Source of the DNA: Clostridiales bacterium
GTDB taxonomy: Bacteria > Bacillota > Clostridia > Oscillospirales > Oscillospiraceae
Reading direction: 5' to 3'
DNA length: 12,383 nucleotides
Assembly: GCA_019421975.1 (NCBI GenBank)
Contig: JAHZEE010000027.1
Location: 1-12,383 of the forward strand
Shown: in pieces, positions 7,020 through 12,383 of the stretch
Numbering within the stretch: the first letter of the stretch is position 1
Layout of the letters: every line of letters starts with the position of its first letter
Made by a program: the position numbers and the translations under genes
The notes under the pieces: model-generated
Databases searched by the model: none
Seen by the model: only the letters and a program-made list of their open reading frames with translations
Told to the model about the DNA's origin: nothing

Positions 7020-7046
7020 AAAGACAAACCACAGGGGGCGAGTGAG

Positions 7047-7874
7047 ATGGACAGTATTTTTACACAGCTTTCGGAGATCTATGGGTATTTAAACGGCGCG
7101 CAGCGCACCATTGCAAATTTTGTGCAGCGCTGCCCGGAGGCGGTGGCCGCCGCGCAGGAACAGCCGGAGCTGGCGGAGCTGATTGGCGTGGAGGAGCGGG
7201 AGGTGCTGCGGTTTGTGCAGAGCTTAGGATACCTGAATTTTGCACAGTTTGAGGCAGATCTGCGCCAGAGCATAGCGCTGGGAGAGCGGCCCCGGCAGGT
7301 GGCGCAGAGCGATGTATCTGAGGCGGTGTTTGCACAGTCGGCCCAAAACCTGGAGCGCACCCGTCAGATGCTGTACCCCCAGGAGCTGGAGCGGGCTGTC
7401 ACCTGGATGGAGCAGGCCCGGCATTTGTATCTGCTGGGGCTGCGCAGCTCCTTTACGCTGGCGTATTATCTGCACACCCGCCTGAGCCAGATTCGCCGGG
7501 AGGTACGGCTGATTCACACGACCGGCATGGAGTATCCGGAGGAGCTGGCGGGCATTGCACCCGGCGATGTGATGGTCGCATTTTTGTTTCCAAACTACAC
7601 AAAAATCACCGCGAACCTGATCGTGCTGGCGCGCAGCCGCGGCGCCAGGGTGATTTTGATTGCCGACGAGAACCACACGGTGCTGGAGGGCTACGCAGAT
7701 CTGCTGCTGCCGTGCTTTGTGCGGGGCACAGGGGAGAAGATCTCGCTGAGCGCGCCGCTGGCCCTGTCTGAAGCTCTGGCGGAGGAGCTGGCGGCCCGCA
7801 ACCCGGAACAGAGCAGCCTCTGCGCCCAGGAGGCGGCGGAGCTTTTACGGAAAAGCTATGAGCTTGGCCTGTGA
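7047..7874 (+). CDS. RpiR/MurR-family transcriptional regulator (HTH + SIS domain)
   Basis: This is a 275-residue predicted DNA-binding regulator. Residues 1-80 fit the RpiR helix-turn-helix domain (opening MDSIFTQLSEIYGYLNGAQR, then a predicted winged HTH ending in GYLNFAQFEADL). Residues 110-245 fit a SIS phosphosugar-binding domain, with LYLLGLRSSF at 127-136 supplying the Gly and paired Ser (S134, S135) of the ligand loop, then VMVAFLFPNYT and VILIADENHT strands. Family members usually sense sugar phosphates. AGGGGG at 7033-7038 lies eight bases before the ATG. It is transcribed divergently from the molybdopterin/dehydrogenase fusion gene, which is its most likely neighbour target along with itself. 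The small AlbA_2 gene follows 12 bases after its stop. The family call is good; ligand and operator are unknown. Confidence 0.85.
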   Translation: MDSIFTQLSEIYGYLNGAQRTIANFVQRCPEAVAAAQEQPELAELIGVEEREVLRFVQSLGYLNFAQFEADLRQSIALGERPRQVAQSDVSEAVFAQSAQNLERTRQMLYPQELERAVTWMEQARHLYLLGLRSSFTLAYYLHTRLSQIRREVRLIHTTGMEYPEELAGIAPGDVMVAFLFPNYTKITANLIVLARSRGARVILIADENHTVLEGYADLLLPCFVRGTGEKISLSAPLALSEALAEELAARNPEQSSLCAQEAAELLRKSYELGL

Positions 7875-7886
7875 GGAGGGAGCGGC

Positions 7887-8375
7887 TTGACCAGACTGGA
7901 TCAGCTGGAGTTTTTGGAGGACTACCGGGAGGACAACCGGATTGAGGCAAAGCGGGCGCAGGGCGGCCTGCCCCACAGCCTGTGGGAGACCTACTCCGCA
8001 TTTGCAAATACGCTGGGCGGCGTCATCCTGCTGGGGGTTGCGGAACACGAGGACAAGTCCCTCTATTCGGTGCCGGGATTGGAACCGGAGGAATTGGTGC
8101 GGGAGTTCTGGGAAATTGTGGAGAATCCGGCGTTTGTCAGCGTCAATCTGCTGCACCCGGAGGATGTGCGGATCGAGCGCAGCGAGGGCAATCAAATTGT
8201 GGTGATCTTTGTGCCGCAGGCGCCAAAGGCGCTGCAGCCGGTCTATGTGGGACAAGACCCGTTTCAGGGCACCTACTGCCGGCGCGGAGAGGGGGACTTT
8301 CGCTGCAGCAGGGAAGAAGTGCTGCAGATGTTAAAGGCTCGCCAGGGCGATCAAAAGCCCCCGGAACCCAAATAG
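7887..8375 (+). CDS. Small AlbA_2 (Schlafen-like) domain protein
   Basis: This is a 162-residue protein made almost entirely of an AlbA_2 domain, found in putative nucleic-acid-binding regulators and once called AAA_4. Diagnostic features are the opening acidic/basic pair in DNRIEAKRA (E20, K22), the YSAFANTLGGVILLGV core (36-51), a Val-rich strand IVVIFVP, and the closing YCRRGEGDF, equivalent to the family's YIRxG motif. The C-terminal winged-helix and ATPase-like parts common in larger relatives are absent, so it is either a minimal form or a partner subunit. The start is TTG at 7887, supported by GAGGAGGG ending six bases upstream. It is almost certainly co-transcribed with the RpiR-type gene. 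Its last codons lie inside the terminator stem. Function is not known. Confidence 0.8.
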   Translation: MTRLDQLEFLEDYREDNRIEAKRAQGGLPHSLWETYSAFANTLGGVILLGVAEHEDKSLYSVPGLEPEELVREFWEIVENPAFVSVNLLHPEDVRIERSEGNQIVVIFVPQAPKALQPVYVGQDPFQGTYCRRGEGDFRCSREEVLQMLKARQGDQKPPEPK

Positions 8376-8390
8376 TTCCGGGGGCTTTTT
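8353..8390. terminator. Bidirectional terminator between convergent operons
   Basis: Fifteen perfect pairs (8353-8367 with 8375-8389) around a seven-base loop are followed by five T on the plus strand and by four T on the minus strand. It overlaps the 3' end of the AlbA_2 gene, whose stop codon is 8373-8375, and lies seven bases from the stop of the minus-strand BtrH-like gene. Confidence 0.92.
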
Positions 8391-8396
8391 GGCGCG

Positions 8397-9272
8397 CTAT
8401 TTTTGCGGCGCTGTCTCGAGAATATGAGCAGCCAGATCCTGCTCCGCTTCCAGCAGGGCAGAAAGACGGCGGCAGGCCTCGCCAAAGACAGCGGGGTCCT
8501 GGCGCCGGAGCGCTGCTTTGTAAAACCCGTTTTTGACGGTTTTCCACTGCGAAAAGTAATCCTGTGATGCAAAAAGAGGCGCCTGCTCCAGCGCCCTGCA
8601 GGACTCCGCCAGAAAATGGCGATACATCAAGCGGGCGGAGAACAGCGCGTCGACAAACTTTGCGGGGTTCAGCGCGGAATCCCCATCGCCCTGCAGCCAA
8701 ATTTCTGCCCGCGCCAAAAAAGCGTGCAGCCCCCGCTGGTGCCCCTCCAGCACTGCCCGGGCCTGGGACGACAAGGCGGCTGGCGGCGCAAAGGAAGCGG
8801 GCGGTTTTTTTACAATGTGTACAGGAATCAAGGCGTAAGCATCACTGAGCAGCTGAGACACAGGGCGCGTCTGGTTCTGAACCTGGTAGGTTGGGTCAAA
8901 ACAGGGCTGGAGATTCCCTGGGTGCTTTTGGACGATGAAGTAATGCGGACCGTGCTGCAGCTGGTAGAGCGGCGTCCAGGGAACCAGCATTGCGTCCATT
9001 CCGACCAGGGCGAAGGCGCCGGTGGGAATGCCGGCCCACCTGTCAGTCCGGGTCTCGGGAGTGACACAGGGCACATCGAGCGTCAGTCCCATGGACTGGA
9101 GCGTATGGGGCATTCTGCGGGTCAAAAACACCCGGCCAATCAGATCGTAGCGCAGGTCCCACTCAGACCAAAGGCGGGAGAGTGCATGGAGATATGGCAG
9201 GCCGGCATAGCCAGCTAAGGTGATAATGCAGTCATGATAGCAGTTTAGACCTGGAAAATGGATCAGCTGCAT
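8397..9272 (-). CDS. BtrH-like cysteine acyltransferase (BtrH_N + C-terminal helical domain)
   Basis: This 291-residue protein resembles BtrH, which in butirosin synthesis moves an acyl group from an acyl carrier protein onto an amine. Residues 1-135 fit the BtrH N-terminal, papain-like fold: PGLNCYHDCI with candidate nucleophile C11, GMDAMLVPW with D93, HGPHYFIV with H110, and CFDPTY with D126, giving a likely C11/H110/D126 triad. Residues 150-291 are helical, with YRHFLAESCRAL and a late W and E resembling the DUF4872-like tail of such enzymes. The ATG at 9272 overlaps the end of the ligase gene by 10 bases and has GGAGG 10 bases upstream; an in-frame ATG at 9296 is the alternative. As the last gene after the carrier protein and ligase, its role is inferred as transfer of the loaded acyl group. 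The acceptor is unknown. A cysteine peptidase role is the main alternative. Confidence 0.75.
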   Translation of the reverse strand: MQLIHFPGLNCYHDCIITLAGYAGLPYLHALSRLWSEWDLRYDLIGRVFLTRRMPHTLQSMGLTLDVPCVTPETRTDRWAGIPTGAFALVGMDAMLVPWTPLYQLQHGPHYFIVQKHPGNLQPCFDPTYQVQNQTRPVSQLLSDAYALIPVHIVKKPPASFAPPAALSSQARAVLEGHQRGLHAFLARAEIWLQGDGDSALNPAKFVDALFSARLMYRHFLAESCRALEQAPLFASQDYFSQWKTVKNGFYKAALRRQDPAVFGEACRRLSALLEAEQDLAAHILETAPQK

Positions 9273-10747
9273 GGGGCCGGATCCTCCGGGACACATCGGT
9301 TCTTTCCTGTCGAAGTTTTTTCAAGCTGCCGGACAAGCTGGATCCTGCGGGGACATTTGTAGGCTGCCAGATGGTCAGCGCACCAGCTCTGAAGCATCTC
9401 TGCTGAGACGCCGGGAGCGGCCGAGACGACCCGGGCGCAGACCGTTTCAGTCCCGGGCTTATCCTGTACGCCATATACCACACAGTCGGCCACCAGCGGG
9501 CAGCGGAGCAGACAGGTCTCCACCTCCTCGGGATAGACATTAAAGCCCCGGACGAGGATCATATTTTTCTTTCGGCCGCAGATGTAGAGATATCCGTCCT
9601 CGTCAAAATAGCCAATATCCCCTGTGTGCAGCCAGCCACCTCGCAAAATGTCGCAGGTGGCCGCCGGATCCTCATAGTAGCCCAGCATGACATTCGGCCC
9701 CTGGACGACGATTTCACCGGGCTGGTTGGGCTGGTGGATCACCCCGGACTCTGTCTGCAGACGCACTGTGATCCCGGGCAGTGGGACTCCGACAGAGCCC
9801 AGCTTATCGGGCGGCAACTCCTGAAGGGGCTGGGCGATCAGCGGCGCCGCCTCTGTCATGCCGTAGCCGGACCAGAACCGTATGTCTGGAAATGCGGCAG
9901 AGAGCCGTTCCAGCGTGCCGTCGGGCACCCTGCTGCCGCCAAAACCGAAGTACCGCAGAGAGGAGATGTCATAGGGAATGGCACGGCCCAGAGCCTTATC
10001 CATGAGCACTGCGGCAAGGCTTCCGCCCTCATAGTGGCTGAGCCGAAGGGCCTGGGTATTGCGGTAGAGGGCGTCCAGGGAGAATTGATCTGCCATGGGC
10101 AGCAGTGGGAATCCCCGGCACACACAGGAGAAAATAACAAGCAGTCCGTAGATCCCGAAGAAGGGCGTGCCCAATACATAGCGTGGGTCAGTATCGTGGT
10201 ACTTTTCGTACCCCATATGGTTCAGATAGGTGCTGACATTGAATGACAAATTCCGCTCAGAGAGCTGGACCAGCTTTGCCTGACCAGTCGAGCCGGAGGA
10301 TGCAAGCAGAATCATAGGGGCATCCTGATCAACTGGACAGATGGACGGCGGCGGGCCGGGAAGAGCGGCGCTTTGGTCTACACAGACAATCTCAGGCGGC
10401 CGATCACAGACCGCGGCAGCGGCCTGACAGCGGGACAAAAGCGCCGTCTGCGTGAAGATGGACCGGACGGGGACGCGTTTCAAAAGTGCGGACAGCTCAT
10501 CTTGAGCGAGATTGGGATTCAGCGGAAACGCCATCCACCCAGCCTGGAGAACTGCGAAGAGGGCAGAGAGAAAGTCAGGGCCGTCTGGCAGGAGTAGGGC
10601 GGCAATCTGACCATCGCATACATTGGGCAGTGCAGCCTGAAGCGAAGCGGCCTGATTTGCAAGCGCTGCAAAGGTGACAGGGGTGTGTATGTCCAGCACA
10701 GCGGGAGCAGAATTCTCTCGCTGCGCCTGCAGTGCAGACCGGATCAT
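9263..10747 (-). CDS. AMP-forming acid ligase (adenylation enzyme, class I ANL family)
   Basis: This 494-residue stand-alone adenylate-forming enzyme would activate a carboxylic acid with ATP and pass it to a thiol, here probably the pantetheine of the adjacent carrier protein. The phosphate loop ASSGSTGQAK is at 149-158, YGMTE at 295-299, HTGD with D377, the hinge region GRKKNMILVRG from 391, and the C-terminal KTSTGK with catalytic K482. Length and motif order are normal for acyl-CoA/acyl-ACP ligases; no carrier or condensation domain is attached. The ATG at 10747 overlaps the carrier protein stop as ATGA and follows AAGGAG by eight bases, so translation is probably coupled; an in-frame ATG six codons upstream is less likely. 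The acid cannot be predicted confidently from the pocket by eye. A plain acyl-CoA ligase is the alternative. Confidence 0.92.
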   Translation of the reverse strand: MIRSALQAQRENSAPAVLDIHTPVTFAALANQAASLQAALPNVCDGQIAALLLPDGPDFLSALFAVLQAGWMAFPLNPNLAQDELSALLKRVPVRSIFTQTALLSRCQAAAAVCDRPPEIVCVDQSAALPGPPPSICPVDQDAPMILLASSGSTGQAKLVQLSERNLSFNVSTYLNHMGYEKYHDTDPRYVLGTPFFGIYGLLVIFSCVCRGFPLLPMADQFSLDALYRNTQALRLSHYEGGSLAAVLMDKALGRAIPYDISSLRYFGFGGSRVPDGTLERLSAAFPDIRFWSGYGMTEAAPLIAQPLQELPPDKLGSVGVPLPGITVRLQTESGVIHQPNQPGEIVVQGPNVMLGYYEDPAATCDILRGGWLHTGDIGYFDEDGYLYICGRKKNMILVRGFNVYPEEVETCLLRCPLVADCVVYGVQDKPGTETVCARVVSAAPGVSAEMLQSWCADHLAAYKCPRRIQLVRQLEKTSTGKNRCVPEDPAPCS

Positions 10748-10986
10748 ACAGCCTGCTCCTTCCACTTGGCCTCTATCAATGCAATGAGCTGCCCGGCAAT
10801 CAGACAGCGCTCCATCTCGGGCAGCTCGATGGTGAGATGGTACCGATCTTCAAGCTCTGTCAGTAGACTGACAAATGAGAGAGAGTCAAGGTGCAGATCC
10901 CGATACAAATGGGTATCGTCTGTGATGGGAAGGGAGCTCATGCTCTCCTGTGCAATCAGCTGAATGACTTCGTCTCTTATACTCAT
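10744..10986 (-). CDS. Stand-alone acyl carrier protein
   Basis: This 80-residue protein has four-helix carrier-protein architecture. The 4'-phosphopantetheine attachment site is S35 in DLHLDSLSFVSLL, with the expected hydrophobic positions and the acidic recognition helix following (ELEDRY). It is short, acidic and lacks any fused domain. AGGAGG lies nine bases before the ATG. It overlaps the ligase gene by four bases and so is specific to this cluster rather than the fatty-acid carrier, which normally sits in fab or plsX clusters. No phosphopantetheinyl transferase is encoded here, so the host enzyme is presumably used. A D-alanyl carrier (DltC) is an alternative, but DltB and DltD partners are absent. 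Confidence 0.92.
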   Translation of the reverse strand: MSIRDEVIQLIAQESMSSLPITDDTHLYRDLHLDSLSFVSLLTELEDRYHLTIELPEMERCLIAGQLIALIEAKWKEQAV

Positions 10987-11014
10987 GTGCTTCTACCTCC
11001 TTATGTTTCAAGGA

Positions 11015-11053
11015 GGGGCTGTTCAGACACGGGATCCGCGCTGCTTCAGCCCC
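11015..11053 (-). other. Hairpin between the collagen-like gene and the carrier-protein gene
   Basis: GGGGCTG (11015-11021) and CAGCCCC (11047-11053) pair, with further short inner stems, making a 39-base imperfect hairpin in the 79-base gap. No T-run follows on the minus strand, so it is a poor intrinsic terminator. It may partly attenuate transcription or stabilise the processed mRNA, which would explain different amounts of coat protein and enzymes. No separate promoter was seen in this gap. Confidence 0.45.
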
Positions 11054-11065
11054 ACCATGAGAAAA

Positions 11066-12364
<1,299 letters not shown>

Positions 12365-12383
12365 TAGATGACCTCCTAATTTA

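Noticed and set aside
8397..10986. Conventional NRPS or polyketide cluster
   Set aside because: No condensation, ketosynthase, thioesterase or phosphopantetheinyl transferase domain is present. Only a discrete carrier, ligase and BtrH-like enzyme are seen.
8397..10986. D-alanylation (dlt) operon
   Set aside because: The ligase and carrier could suggest DltA and DltC, but the membrane acyltransferase DltB and DltD are absent and the third gene is a soluble cysteine-type enzyme.

Overview
The window looks like chromosomal DNA from an anaerobic, probably spore-forming Firmicute of the Clostridia, most likely near Oscillospiraceae. The evidence is Gram-positive style AGGAGG ribosome-binding sites, GTG and TTG starts, fairly GC-rich coding sequence, oxygen-defence flavodiiron/rubredoxin modules, and an exosporium-type collagen-like protein. 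No single marker fixes the species.

Positions 1-351 hold the end of a tRNA cluster (partial Asn, then a CAT tRNA, then Trp) closed by a strong intrinsic terminator. An orphan ImmA/IrrE-type zinc metallopeptidase gene follows at 430-984. Next comes a two-gene plus-strand operon with its own promoter. Its first gene is a three-part fusion of acyl-CoA dehydrogenase, the FAD domain of ETF-alpha, and rubredoxin (1194-3098). Its second is a class A flavodiiron protein (3120-4334). Read together they form a plausible complete electron path from an acyl-CoA to O2 (or NO), with rubredoxin as the link.

A shared terminator separates this operon from a minus-strand gene (4377-6881) encoding a very unusual fusion. 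The front three domains of a formate-dehydrogenase-like molybdopterin protein are joined to a complete D-2-hydroxyacid dehydrogenase, which sits where the last molybdopterin domain should be. The residue expected to ligate Mo/W also appears to be absent. Divergent from it is an RpiR-family SIS-domain regulator (7047-7874), followed by a small AlbA_2-domain protein (7887-8375).

The right third is a minus-strand gene group, read from high to low coordinates: a BclB-like collagen-repeat protein (12364-11066), a stand-alone acyl carrier protein (10986-10744), an AMP-forming acid ligase (10747-9263), and a BtrH-like cysteine acyltransferase (9272-8397). The last three overlap by 4 and 10 bases. 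They make a minimal activate, load and transfer set: the ligase adenylates an acid, the ACP carries it as a thioester, and the BtrH-like enzyme passes it to an acceptor. With the collagen-like protein directly upstream on the same strand and no obvious promoter between, this is the best candidate for an undescribed system, possibly spore-surface modification or a small acylated metabolite. Substrate and acceptor cannot be read from the sequence.
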